DNA of 64,000 nucleotides from Treponema denticola (GTDB lineage Bacteria > Spirochaetota > Spirochaetia > Treponematales > Treponemataceae), in assembly GCF_024400535.1 (NCBI RefSeq), contig NZ_CP038800.1:1302001-1366000 (forward strand). The letters are read 5' to 3'. The notes below the pieces were generated by a model that had not been told where the DNA came from, searched no databases, and worked only from the letters and a program-made list of their open reading frames with translations. A program made the position numbers and the translations under genes. Below are positions 25,231-34,435 of the stretch, piece after piece. The first letter of the stretch is position 1, and the number at the start of each line of letters is the position of its first letter.

Positions 25231-25449
25231 TTAGCGGCTGGCAAACTGTTCCATATCTTATTTCTAACATAGTTGTGATTACATCCATTACTGTGCTGAT
25301 GAATATTTTATCTGTATTTTCAGTGCTTCCATAAATTCTCTTTTCCAAGTTTTTTGGTTTTTGGACATAAAAAAAAGTATCGGCTATTTGCTTTTACTTC
25401 CTCTTGGTAATTTTATTTAATTGTTTTACTTCGACAAACCGGGATTTAT

Positions 25450-25899
25450 CTAATAAACTTTTTCAAACACTTCGCATAACATAGGAGCTTGTTCATAAAA
25501 ATTTTTGCCAACCGATTTATATTCTTCACAAAAAAAGCTGTCATGAACCTCTTTCCAATATTGATAGCTCCTATCCCCTTCGCCTTCATGCCATGCATGT
25601 TCTGGTGTAATTAAGTTATAAGGCATGATATACACTACCTTTGTTTGCGTAATACATACCGGCTCTTCTGAACCATTGAGAATAATATTATACTCTCCCA
25701 CCTGCGGTATATCCTCTCCAATTTCATATAGTTCAAATGCTGAGGTCGTAGCTGTCTTGATGTTACAATTCACTAATTTTGCCAATTCATCGGCCATCTC
25801 TTTTGTATTGCCGAAACTCCAAGCTTCATATTTTGTATCTTTCGGCAATTTCTTTTCATTACAAAATTTAATCCAAAACTCTTTTATTTTATCACTCAT
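25450..25899 (-). CDS. ASCH-domain-like protein
   Basis: A 149-residue protein with the ASCH pattern: an EAWSFGN segment after the N-terminal helix, VNCNIKTATTSAFELYEIGEDIPQVGEYNIILNGSEEPVCITQTKVV, then HAWHEGEGDRSYQYWKEVHDSFF. The ASCH fold is RNA- or nucleic-acid-binding, and some members are hydrolases of modified bases; no precise role can be given. GGAG lies nine bases before the ATG. It sits in the accessory stretch between the toxin-antitoxin pair and tkt. Confidence 0.75.
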   Translation of the reverse strand: MSDKIKEFWIKFCNEKKLPKDTKYEAWSFGNTKEMADELAKLVNCNIKTATTSAFELYEIGEDIPQVGEYNIILNGSEEPVCITQTKVVYIMPYNLITPEHAWHEGEGDRSYQYWKEVHDSFFCEEYKSVGKNFYEQAPMLCEVFEKVY

Positions 25900-26000
25900 T
25901 CAAATAATCTCCTCAACTTCAAATTTGTCCTCCGCTTCATTATATTCCTTTTCCCATATTTTGTCATTTAATCAAGTTTCGACTCCTTTTTCCCTCGATC

Positions 26001-26029
26001 TTGAAAAAAAACGATTAATATGTTAAAAT
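26001..26029 (+). promoter_or_regulatory. Promoter of the interrupted gene, leaderless configuration
   Basis: TTGAAA (26001-26006), 17 bases, TAAAAT (26024-26029), then eight bases to the ATG at 26038. Confidence 0.65.
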
Positions 26030-26037
26030 GCCGGACA

Positions 26038-26442
26038 ATGTTTGACCAATTAGAACCCTTATTGCCTGAAATTAATCTATTTTTACAAAATATTGGAGAG
26101 ATTTTTACTCTCAAGGAGCTTAAAGATTCTATCGGCTTAAAAAGAATTGATGATGATATTTTAGGTGCTTTTTTGATATCCTTTTCCTTAGCTTATTTTA
26201 TTCCGGATCCTGATTCACCCGATGGGATTTGGGCTAGTAAGCACTGTTTTTTTTCCGGTAAGGAATTCCCTGTCCAAATTTCCAAAATGGAACGAGAGAT
26301 GGAATCCTTTATTCCCGGCTCCCGTTTTTTACCTTTTTTACCTGCAGATAAGTATGCCCATGATATAAAGTTTTTTTATGAAGGAAAAGAAATCCCAAAA
26401 CAAAAGCTATATTTAAGTTTTGAGAGAATTTCTTCTTTTTAA
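26038..26442 (+). CDS. Hypothetical protein, 5' part of a reading frame broken by a stop codon
   Basis: A 134-residue product (MFDQLEPLLPEINLF...) that I do not recognise. It starts eight bases after a -10 box, with no ribosome-binding site. It ends at a TAA (26440-26442), after which the same frame stays open for another ~355 codons to 27507. An upstream ATG at 26020 overlaps the promoter. Either this is the N-terminal piece of one ~489-residue protein inactivated by a point mutation, or two separate genes; the shared frame favours the first. Confidence 0.55.
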   Translation: MFDQLEPLLPEINLFLQNIGEIFTLKELKDSIGLKRIDDDILGAFLISFSLAYFIPDPDSPDGIWASKHCFFSGKEFPVQISKMEREMESFIPGSRFLPFLPADKYAHDIKFFYEGKEIPKQKLYLSFERISSF

Positions 26443-26445
26443 TTT

Positions 26446-27507
26446 TTGTACACCGAAAACGACATTTCCCATGTTTTATGTGAAGACTATGAAGAAAACA
26501 TGGCATCTTTTTCCGACTCTAACGAAGGCTTTATTCCTAATTCTAAATTTGCCGTGAGCGCTTGGGATTTTTCATCTGTATTTGATCAATTCGGTTTTGA
26601 TTCACCTATCCGTTTTTTTGTGCGTATTAAGGATTGGTCTAAGGCCGAGTTTGAAATTTTAAAAAAGAAACCTGTAATTTCTGAAGAAGATATATCGGTT
26701 TGGTTTACACTTTTTGAGGGTGCAGTAAAAACTGCCTTGCAAATTCTTCCAATGGATTCAAGCACTCAGGAGATAGTTTCTTTTTCCTATTTTTTGGGAG
26801 AAAACATAATTTTCAGTAAAAAAGCCGCACCCATGGAATTGTTTTTTGAACGGAAGGATGTTTTCGGTATTGTACCCTACGGCATAGAAGAAAAATTTTG
26901 GGTTTTAAACGAACCTATAAAAAATCCTGATAAATGGTTTGATTATCCGGTCGGGGAAGATGCAATAGATGATTTTTTTGAATCGATAAGAAGACCCGTA
27001 ACGGCAGGAATGATCAGATGTTTTGTTCTGGACTTTTTATCTTCACATTATATGGAACGCTTTAATGAGGAGACTAAACTCCTCTTTATAAATGAAGGCC
27101 TTTCTTTGTTTATTCCTAAATTTATGCCTGATTATGAAAGTATATCTTTAAAATGTAAAAATTATTTAGAAGCCTATTACGATATTGAGATTAAAAGCTA
27201 TAATCCCTTTAAAGAAGATGCTGCAAAAGATTTGCGTTCTGCCTTGGTTTATTTTTATAAAAATCTACTTTTATTTTTTAATGAGATTTCGGAAGCTAAA
27301 CTGAAAACTTCCGACTTTGATGGGCAGTCCCCTTTGATGCTCTACCAAATTTTTGACAAGATATTCCAATGGAGCGAATTTGTTGCTGCTATGTCTCCGG
27401 AAGATTCCAATTTTATTGAAGTAATGTCTATGTCTCTTGAAAATCTGTCTTATGTATATACTGATGTGAAGGTCGAAATCAGAAATAAAATATCGGCTCT
27501 CACCTAA
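26446..27507 (+). CDS. Hypothetical protein, 3' part of the same broken reading frame
   Basis: Open from codon 26446 (TTG) to 27507, in the same frame as the preceding ORF and separated from it by one TAA and one sense codon. No ribosome-binding site precedes any early start codon; the first ATG is far inside (MASFSDS at ~26500). The sequence has no recognised domain; it is soluble and acidic, with EGFIPNSKFAVSAWDF and SHYMERFNEETKLLFINEGLSLFIPKFMPDYESI. It lies 21 bases upstream of tkt, which has its own strong GGAGG. Confidence 0.5.
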   Translation: MYTENDISHVLCEDYEENMASFSDSNEGFIPNSKFAVSAWDFSSVFDQFGFDSPIRFFVRIKDWSKAEFEILKKKPVISEEDISVWFTLFEGAVKTALQILPMDSSTQEIVSFSYFLGENIIFSKKAAPMELFFERKDVFGIVPYGIEEKFWVLNEPIKNPDKWFDYPVGEDAIDDFFESIRRPVTAGMIRCFVLDFLSSHYMERFNEETKLLFINEGLSLFIPKFMPDYESISLKCKNYLEAYYDIEIKSYNPFKEDAAKDLRSALVYFYKNLLLFFNEISEAKLKTSDFDGQSPLMLYQIFDKIFQWSEFVAAMSPEDSNFIEVMSMSLENLSYVYTDVKVEIRNKISALT

Positions 27508-27528
27508 AAATAATCTTGGAGGTTTTTT

Positions 27529-29556
27529 ATGAAAAACGAACTGGAAGCTATTGCTCTTTCAATCAGAAGTCTTTCGATGGACGCAATCGAAAAAGCCAAT
27601 TCAGGGCATCCGGGGCTCCCTTTGGGAGCCGCCGAATTGGGTGCTGCCCTGTATGCTAAAATCTTAAAACACAATCCTAAAAATCCCGATTGGAAAGATA
27701 GGGACCGCTTTGTGCTTTCTGCAGGCCATGGTTCGATGCTTTTGTATTCAGCCTTACATATTTCAGGCTACGATGTTTCAATAGAAGATATAAAAAGTTT
27801 TAGGCAGCTCGGCTCCAAATGTCCGGGGCATCCCGAATACGGCGACACTCCCGGTGTTGAAACTACCACAGGACCCTTGGGTCAGGGAATTTCTACAGCC
27901 GTAGGTATGGCCATTGCCGAAAAGATGCTTGCCGCCCGCTTTAACACAGCCGAGCATAAAATAGTAGACCATTATACTTATGCCCTTGTGGGTGAGGGCT
28001 GTTTGATGGAGGGCGTTTCCTCAGAAAGCTCCAGTTTGGCAGGCCACTTAAAATTAGGAAAGCTCATTGTTTATTATGATGAAAATAAGATTACTATCGA
28101 CGGTTCGACCGACTTAACATTTACCGAAAACATCGAAGAAAGGTACAAGGCCTACGGCTGGCAGGTATTGCGGGGCTCGATGTACTCCTTTGAAGATATT
28201 GAACGCCTGACTCTTGAAGCCAAAAAAGATGAAAGGCCGACTCTTATTATCTTAAAGTCCGTTATAGGTCAGGGGGCTCCGACGGTTGCAGGCAAAAACA
28301 AGGCACACGGCGCTCCCTTAGGAAAAGACGGCATTGCCGAAGCCAAGAAAAATCTTTTACTTGAAGGAAAAGGAGATTTCTATGTTGCAGAAGAGGCTTA
28401 TGCTTTCTTTAAAAAGAGAAATGAAGAGCTGGCTCTTGCTGAAGCCGAATGGAATAAAACCTTTGAAGTCTGGTCAAAGGCCAATCCAGAAAAAAGAAAA
28501 GAATGGGATCTTTCCTTTGCCAAAGGCGGAGCTGATGAAGCCCTTGTAAAATCTGTAAAGCTCCCAGAATTCAAAAAGGATGAAAGCATTGCAACCCGTG
28601 CCGCCTCAAAAAAGGCCTTAAACGAGTTTGCAAAAGTTCTTCCCAATCTTGTCGGAGGTTCTGCCGATTTGGAAGGCCCCAATGCCGTAGGCTTGGACGG
28701 AATTTCAGCCTTTTCTCATCAAAATCCTTCGGGAAGATATATTTATTTCGGTATCAGGGAATTTGCAATGGGGACAATCACAAACGGCATTCAGCTTCAT
28801 GGAGGTTTTAGGGCTTTTTGTGCTACCTTCTTGGTCTTTGCCGATTATCTACGCCCTGCTCTCCGCCTTGCAGCCCTGATGAAGCTTCCTTCAATCTATG
28901 TATTTACCCATGATTCAATCTTTGTAGGGGAGGACGGCCCAACCCATCAGCCCATAGAACTTTTAGCCTCATTGCGGGCTATTCCGAATGTGCTTGTTTT
29001 ACGCCCTGCCGATGCAGAGGAAACAGGGGAAGCATGGAAGCAGGCTCTCTTACACAAGGACGGCCCCGTATGTTTAATCCTAAGCCGCCAAAATTTACCT
29101 GTCTTGGAAAAGAGCGATCTTTTTTGGAGGGAATCGATTAAAAACGGTGCATATATTGTAAAGGATGTAGAGGCTTCGGCCTCAGGCTGTACGGTAGGCA
29201 AGCCGGATAGGACTCCTGATGTAACGGTTTTGGCTACGGGTTCCGAGGTAAGTATGGCAGTAAAGGCTGCAAGCCTTGTAAAGGATAAGAAGGTCAGAGT
29301 TGTTTCCGTCATGTCTAAAGAAAGGTTTGAAAACTCGCCTAAGGATTTTAAACATGGAGTTTTGGGCGGATGTAAAAAGCATATCCGTGTTATTACCGCC
29401 GAAGCGGGAATCTCTCAAGGCTGGGAAGGGTGGACAGGCTGTAAGTGCGATAATTTTTCGATTGAGCGTTTCGGTACCTCAGCCCCCGGAGCCAAGGTTG
29501 CAGAACACCTAGGCTTCACGTCAGAAAACTTGGCAAAGCTGATAGAGAAAAATTAA
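27529..29556 (+). CDS. tkt: Transketolase
   Basis: A thiamine-diphosphate enzyme of the non-oxidative pentose phosphate pathway. All three domains are present in 675 residues: ThDP-binding N-domain (SGHPGLPLGAAEL, LSAGHGSMLLYSALH, TTGPLGQGISTAVGMAIAEK, GEGCLMEGVSSE, YYDENKITIDGSTD), the Pyr domain with GIREFAMGTITNGI, and the C-domain. GGAGG lies six bases before the ATG. An oral treponeme without full oxidative metabolism would use it to make ribose-5-phosphate. Confidence 0.97.
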   Translation: MKNELEAIALSIRSLSMDAIEKANSGHPGLPLGAAELGAALYAKILKHNPKNPDWKDRDRFVLSAGHGSMLLYSALHISGYDVSIEDIKSFRQLGSKCPGHPEYGDTPGVETTTGPLGQGISTAVGMAIAEKMLAARFNTAEHKIVDHYTYALVGEGCLMEGVSSESSSLAGHLKLGKLIVYYDENKITIDGSTDLTFTENIEERYKAYGWQVLRGSMYSFEDIERLTLEAKKDERPTLIILKSVIGQGAPTVAGKNKAHGAPLGKDGIAEAKKNLLLEGKGDFYVAEEAYAFFKKRNEELALAEAEWNKTFEVWSKANPEKRKEWDLSFAKGGADEALVKSVKLPEFKKDESIATRAASKKALNEFAKVLPNLVGGSADLEGPNAVGLDGISAFSHQNPSGRYIYFGIREFAMGTITNGIQLHGGFRAFCATFLVFADYLRPALRLAALMKLPSIYVFTHDSIFVGEDGPTHQPIELLASLRAIPNVLVLRPADAEETGEAWKQALLHKDGPVCLILSRQNLPVLEKSDLFWRESIKNGAYIVKDVEASASGCTVGKPDRTPDVTVLATGSEVSMAVKAASLVKDKKVRVVSVMSKERFENSPKDFKHGVLGGCKKHIRVITAEAGISQGWEGWTGCKCDNFSIERFGTSAPGAKVAEHLGFTSENLAKLIEKN

Positions 29557-29600
29557 TAATTTTATTTGAACTTTAAGCCCAATTTGGAGGTATTATAAAG

Positions 29601-31028
29601 ATGAAGCAAATGATGAGTAAGTTTTTAACGGACAGTAAACCTGTCTTAAAAAAACTGATAGAAGAGCTTTCTAAAGAATTTGAATATGTTTCGATTTTGG
29701 GGAGTGACTCAAAGGGAAAATCTTATTCGGTACGCAAAACGGCTGTTTCGGTTGGGGATTCTTTTTCGACCGAAAGAGGTTTTGTCTTGCGGGTTTATAA
29801 TGGTCTGGGATATTCGGAGTATTCTTTCGATGTAATTGATGCCGAAAATATCAAAAAAGAAATCAGGCGTATTGCAAAAACCGATATTGAGTTTTTAAAA
29901 TCGAAAAACCTTGAAAGAATTAAGTATCCCGTAGTTGAGGAAGAGGCTTTAACAAAAAGCTTTTATGCCGAAGTAAAAGAAAGTTTTGATTCGATGAATG
30001 ACGAGCAAAAAATAAAAAGGCTTGAATCCGTAATGAAAAAGGGATTTGACTATTGCCCCGAAATGATAGATTTTCAGGTCAGGTATGAAGAGGTTTCCGT
30101 TTGCAAAATTTTCCTTTCGCAAAAAAAAGATTTGGAACAGGCCTATGCTTATGCAATTTCTTATCTTATTCCTTATTTAAAAAAGGGCGAGGCTGTAAAG
30201 TACAGCTACCAAGCTTTTTCGGGAAACTGCGGCATGGAAATTTTACACAAAGTTGAAGACAATATCAAAAAAAGCATTGATGCAACAAAGGAGCTTTTGG
30301 ATGCCGAAAGGATTAAGCCGGGAGTTTACGATATTATCTGTAAGCAAAATGTTACGGGCCTTATAGCCCATGAAGCCTTCGGGCACGGGGTCGAGATGGA
30401 TATGTTCGTTAAAAACCGCGCAAAGGCTAAGGAGTTTATCGGCAAGAAGGTCGCTTCCGAAATTACCGATATGCACGACGGGGCTGCCGCTGCGGAGCAG
30501 GTTTCTTCCTATCTTTTTGATGATGAAGGAGTCTTGGCTCAAGATACGCAGATTATCGAAAAAGGAATTTTAAAGCGTGGAATCTGCGACACCCTTTCGG
30601 CCTTGAGCTTAGGTATAAAACCAACAGGGAACGGAAAGAGGGAATCCTTTGAACGCAAGGCCTACACCCGAATGACCAACACCTTTTTCAGTACAAAAAA
30701 ATCTTCCCTCGATGAGATGATAAGGTCCGTAGATTTTGGCTATCTTTTGGACGGCTATTTTAGCGGCATGGAAGACCCTAAAAACTGGGGCATTCAATGT
30801 GCGGTCGAAAAGGGATACGAAATAAAGGACGGAAAACTTACAGGCAAAATAGTCGGCCCGATTTTTTTGACCGGCTATGTTCCCGAACTTCTTTCCTCGA
30901 TTTCTATGATTTCAGGCGATGAAGACTTTGAGCTAGGCGGTTCCGGTTTTTGCGGAAAAGGTTATAAAGAATATGTAAGAACCTCTGCAGGAGGCGGATA
31001 TATTAAGGCACGGGGGAGACTTGGATAA
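29601..31028 (+). CDS. tldD: TldD-family metalloprotease
   Basis: The catalytic subunit of the TldD/TldE heterodimeric protease, which trims unfolded peptides and matures some microcins. The 475-residue protein carries HEAFGHGVEMD near residue 257 (the HExxxH zinc site) and the C-terminal GGSGFCGKGYKEYVRTSAGGG glycine-rich region. GGAGG is ten bases upstream of the ATG. Its stop overlaps the start of the TldE gene by one base. Confidence 0.92.
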   Translation: MKQMMSKFLTDSKPVLKKLIEELSKEFEYVSILGSDSKGKSYSVRKTAVSVGDSFSTERGFVLRVYNGLGYSEYSFDVIDAENIKKEIRRIAKTDIEFLKSKNLERIKYPVVEEEALTKSFYAEVKESFDSMNDEQKIKRLESVMKKGFDYCPEMIDFQVRYEEVSVCKIFLSQKKDLEQAYAYAISYLIPYLKKGEAVKYSYQAFSGNCGMEILHKVEDNIKKSIDATKELLDAERIKPGVYDIICKQNVTGLIAHEAFGHGVEMDMFVKNRAKAKEFIGKKVASEITDMHDGAAAAEQVSSYLFDDEGVLAQDTQIIEKGILKRGICDTLSALSLGIKPTGNGKRESFERKAYTRMTNTFFSTKKSSLDEMIRSVDFGYLLDGYFSGMEDPKNWGIQCAVEKGYEIKDGKLTGKIVGPIFLTGYVPELLSSISMISGDEDFELGGSGFCGKGYKEYVRTSAGGGYIKARGRLG

Positions 31029-32326
31029 TGAAAGATAAGATAATTTCTATTTTAAAGAATAAAAAAAATATAGACGGATACAGGCTTGTTCTTACAAAGA
31101 TAAAATCGGGCGAGATGTTTTTGGTAAGGGATAAGATGGATATGAACCGTGCAAAAAATGTTCTTCATACCTCGCTCACGGTTTATAAAGATTTTGAAGA
31201 GGCCGGGAAAAAATACAGAGGTTCTGCCGATGTAAGTCTTTCGCCCACAATGGACGAAGAGGAAATAAACAAAAAAATTGAAGAGGCTGCTTTTGCCGCT
31301 CAATTTGTTAAAAACGAATGGTATCCTCTTAGCCGTCCTTCTTCCGAAAAGCCCTTTAGTATTTCTTCTTCATTCGATACCGAAAACTTAAATGAAGAAT
31401 TGGTCAAGATTCAAAAGGCAATTTATAAAAAGCGGGATACGAAGGCCGAAATAAACTCTACCGAAATCTTTATCGACAACATGGAAGTCCAAATAGTAAA
31501 CTCCGAAGGCGTGGATGTTCGGTTTAAAAAATACAAGGGCTATATCGAAGTTATAACGGATTGTTCTATCGGTAAAGAAGAAGTTGAAATTTACGGAGAT
31601 AATTCTTTTTCGACTGAAAGTGAAAAGCTCATAGACAATATGGTTTCGGAGCAATTAAAGGAAACTGAAGAAAGGGCTCTCGCCGAAAAGGCCAAGCATC
31701 TTAAATCGGTCAATGTAATAATCACAAATACGGCAGCCGCTTCTTTTTTTGACTTTTATATTTCGCAAGCCTCCGCTTCGATGGTTTATACAAAGTCTTC
31801 CGCTGCTAAGTTGGGAGAAAACTTTCAAGGAAGCGGGGTAAAAGGAGACAAGGTTAACATCAAGCTCGTTCCCAATATGGCGGGCTCTCCTTATTCCGCT
31901 CCCTACGACGGGGACGGTCTTCTTTTAAAAGAGCACGAGCTTTATAAGGACGGCATTGTAAAAACTTACCACGGCTCTATAAAGTTTGCTCATTACTTAA
32001 ATGTAGAACCCACGGGCAATATAATAAATTTTGAAGTCGGTGCAGGAGCTAAAACGGAAGCCGACCTAAAAAAAGAGCCCTATGTCGAAATATTAACATT
32101 TTCCGATTTTTTTCAGGATGAGGTAACCGGAGACTTCGGCGGCGAGTTTAGGCTTGCCCGCTATTTTGACGGAAAGGCTCTGCACATAATAAATAACGGC
32201 TCAATTTCGGGAAACATGTTTGATGCCCAAAAACAATTTTACTTTTCAAAGGAAAGGGTGCAACATTCAAATTATTTCGGCCCTAAAAGCATTATGATTC
32301 CGAATATGGAAGTCTTGGGAGATTAG
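31028..32326 (+). CDS. tldE: TldE/PmbA-family subunit
   Basis: The non-catalytic partner of TldD, 432 residues. It shares the family fold (SPYSAPYDGDGLLLKEHELYKDGIVKTYHGS, NFEVGAGAKTEADL, FGGEFRLARYFDG) but lacks the HExxxH motif at the corresponding place, as expected. It is translationally coupled to tldD by a one-base overlap. Confidence 0.88.
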   Translation: MKDKIISILKNKKNIDGYRLVLTKIKSGEMFLVRDKMDMNRAKNVLHTSLTVYKDFEEAGKKYRGSADVSLSPTMDEEEINKKIEEAAFAAQFVKNEWYPLSRPSSEKPFSISSSFDTENLNEELVKIQKAIYKKRDTKAEINSTEIFIDNMEVQIVNSEGVDVRFKKYKGYIEVITDCSIGKEEVEIYGDNSFSTESEKLIDNMVSEQLKETEERALAEKAKHLKSVNVIITNTAAASFFDFYISQASASMVYTKSSAAKLGENFQGSGVKGDKVNIKLVPNMAGSPYSAPYDGDGLLLKEHELYKDGIVKTYHGSIKFAHYLNVEPTGNIINFEVGAGAKTEADLKKEPYVEILTFSDFFQDEVTGDFGGEFRLARYFDGKALHIINNGSISGNMFDAQKQFYFSKERVQHSNYFGPKSIMIPNMEVLGD

Positions 32327-32336
32327 GAGGCTTATA

Positions 32337-33884
32337 ATGGAAAAAGGAATTTTTATCGGCGTAGGAGAGAGCAGGGTAGAACTTCTGCCTAATCGTGCAA
32401 ATAGGCACGGCCTCATTGCGGGGGCTACGGGAACGGGGAAGACTATTACCTTAAAGGTAATTGCAGAGGCTTTTAGCGACATGGGTGTTCCCGTTTTTTT
32501 GCCCGATGTAAAGGGAGACTTATGCAGTTTTGCCGAAAAGGGCGAGGCTAATCAAAAAATAAACGAAAGACTTGGCCTTTTGGGGCTTTCCGAATTCGAG
32601 TTTAAATCCTATCCTATACGCCTTTGGAGTATCTTAAAAGAAACCGGTCATCCCATCCGCACTACCATATCTGAGATGGGGCCCCTTCTTCTATCCAAAC
32701 TTTTAAATTTAAACGAGGTTCAAGCAGGTGTTCTAAACATTGCCTTTAGAGTAGCAGATGAGGATGGATTACTTCTTTTGGACATAAAAGACCTAAAATC
32801 GATCTTGGTTTATATAGGCGAAAACAGCAAAGACTTAAAGCTTAAATACGGTAATATTTCCGATTCTTCAATAGGAGCAATTCAACGGGCTCTCCTCATT
32901 TTGGAAGGAGAGGGTGCCGATAATTTTTTTGCAGAGCCTGCCTTGGAAATTGCCGATTTTTTTAAGCTTACCTCGGACGGGAGGGGCTATATAAACATTT
33001 TAAATTCTACGAGCCTTTATCAACGGCCTAATCTTTACTCGACATTTTTGCTTTGGTTTTTGTCCGAGCTTTATGAAAACCTCCCTGAAGCCGGAGACAC
33101 GGAAAAACCGAAAATCGTTTTCTTTTTTGATGAAGCTCATCTTCTTTTTAATAATTTATCTTCAGTCCTCATCGAAAAGATAGAGACCATGATCAGGCTT
33201 ATCCGTTCAAAGGGTGTTGCAGTTTTCTTTGTTACGCAAAATCCTGCCGATTTGCCTGAAAGTATTTTAAGCCAGTTGGGAAATAAATTTCAACATGCTC
33301 TCAGGGCATTTACTCCCAAGGACCAAAAGGCCATAAAGCTTTCGGCCGAAACTTTCAGGTCTAATCCTAAATTCGATACGGCTAAGGTTCTTACAGAGCT
33401 TAAAACGGGTGAAGCCCTTGTTTCCCTCTTACAGGAAGACGGAAGTCCATCTGTAAGTCAAAGGGTTCTGATAGCTCCTCCTAAGAGTAAGATAGGAACC
33501 GTAGGAGAGGTAAAACTCAAAGCTATTGTTGAAGAGTCGCCCCTTCTTTATAAGTACAAGGATATAATCGACAGGGAATCCGCCTATGAAATTCTTACGG
33601 GCAGGTTTGAAGAAAAGAAGCTTGTTGCCGAAAGAGAACTTGAAGAAAAACGCCTTACTAAGGAGGCCGCTGCAAAGGCAAAAGAAGAGGCGGCCTTAAT
33701 CAGGGCCGAGAATGCCCGAATACGGGCAGAAAATGCAAGGCGCCGTTTGGAAGAGAGTCAAAATAAAAAACAAAGAAGCGAAGCCGGGAGGCTGGGCCGT
33801 GTCTTGGTTGACAGCATGACCCGCACGGTAGGCAGAGAAATTACCCGCGGAGTTTTCGGCTCGATAAAAAAGATGTTTAAGTAG
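32337..33884 (+). CDS. HerA-like ATPase, DUF853 family
   Basis: A 515-residue cytosolic P-loop ATPase of the HerA/FtsK superfamily. Walker A is GATGTGKT (residues ~29-36) and Walker B is VFFFDEAH (~260), followed by a sensor region FVTQNPADLPESILSQLGNKFQHALRAFTPKDQKAIK. The C-terminal ~90 residues form a charged coiled coil rich in Glu, Lys and Ala. DUF853 proteins have no firm function; the fold suggests DNA or polymer translocation. It starts ten bases after tldE. Confidence 0.88.
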   Translation: MEKGIFIGVGESRVELLPNRANRHGLIAGATGTGKTITLKVIAEAFSDMGVPVFLPDVKGDLCSFAEKGEANQKINERLGLLGLSEFEFKSYPIRLWSILKETGHPIRTTISEMGPLLLSKLLNLNEVQAGVLNIAFRVADEDGLLLLDIKDLKSILVYIGENSKDLKLKYGNISDSSIGAIQRALLILEGEGADNFFAEPALEIADFFKLTSDGRGYINILNSTSLYQRPNLYSTFLLWFLSELYENLPEAGDTEKPKIVFFFDEAHLLFNNLSSVLIEKIETMIRLIRSKGVAVFFVTQNPADLPESILSQLGNKFQHALRAFTPKDQKAIKLSAETFRSNPKFDTAKVLTELKTGEALVSLLQEDGSPSVSQRVLIAPPKSKIGTVGEVKLKAIVEESPLLYKYKDIIDRESAYEILTGRFEEKKLVAERELEEKRLTKEAAAKAKEEAALIRAENARIRAENARRRLEESQNKKQRSEAGRLGRVLVDSMTRTVGREITRGVFGSIKKMFK

Positions 33885-33898
33885 GTTAAGGCTAAAAG

Positions 33899-34435
33899 GT
33901 GTTTAAAAAAACTAAAAGAAAACTCTTTTATTTTTTTTGCTTTATATTTTTTTTTGCTTTTATCAAGGCTTGTGTCTTTGATGTAAAGAAGGTTTCAGGC
34001 CCTTCTATGGAGCCTTCTTTAAAGGACGGGGACTGTGTATTTATTTTTAAGTTTGCCTACGGTATAAAACATCCTTTAAATAATAAGTATATTTTCCGTT
34101 GGGCAAGGCCTAAAAGCGGCGATATAATCGTGTACCGAAAAGACGGGCATTTTACCGTAAAAAGATGTTTAGGTATTTCGGAAGAACCTATAGAATTTTC
34201 TAAAAAATTAGGGTACAATTACGATTATTCGATGAATGTTTCCGGAAAAGATATACCCTTGACGGCTGTACAATTCCGCAATTTAGGCGGTATGTCCGAT
34301 GAAGAACAAGTGCGGGTTCCGGCGGGTTATGTTTTAGCCTTGGGAGATAATCTAAAAGAGTCTCATGATTCCCGCGATTACGGTTTTGTCCTCGTTGACG
34401 GTATTTACGGTAAGGTTTTTATATGGAAGAAGTAG
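33899..34435 (+). CDS. lepB: Signal peptidase I
   Basis: Removes signal peptides from exported proteins. The 178-residue protein has one N-terminal membrane segment (LFYFFCFIFFFAFIKA), the nucleophile Ser36 in SGPSMEPSLKDGD, the catalytic Lys near residue 84 in GHFTVKRCLG, and the GDNLKESHDSRDYG box. The GTG at 33899 has only a weak ribosome-binding site. It overlaps the next gene by 13 bases. Confidence 0.9.
   Translation: MFKKTKRKLFYFFCFIFFFAFIKACVFDVKKVSGPSMEPSLKDGDCVFIFKFAYGIKHPLNNKYIFRWARPKSGDIIVYRKDGHFTVKRCLGISEEPIEFSKKLGYNYDYSMNVSGKDIPLTAVQFRNLGGMSDEEQVRVPAGYVLALGDNLKESHDSRDYGFVLVDGIYGKVFIWKK

Noticed and set aside
25366-25410. Similarity of a 15-base word to the 3' end of the alpha/beta hydrolase gene (15175-15195)
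   Set aside because: The match is short and interrupted by seven bases; in AT-rich DNA it may be chance, so a hydrolase remnant is not claimed.
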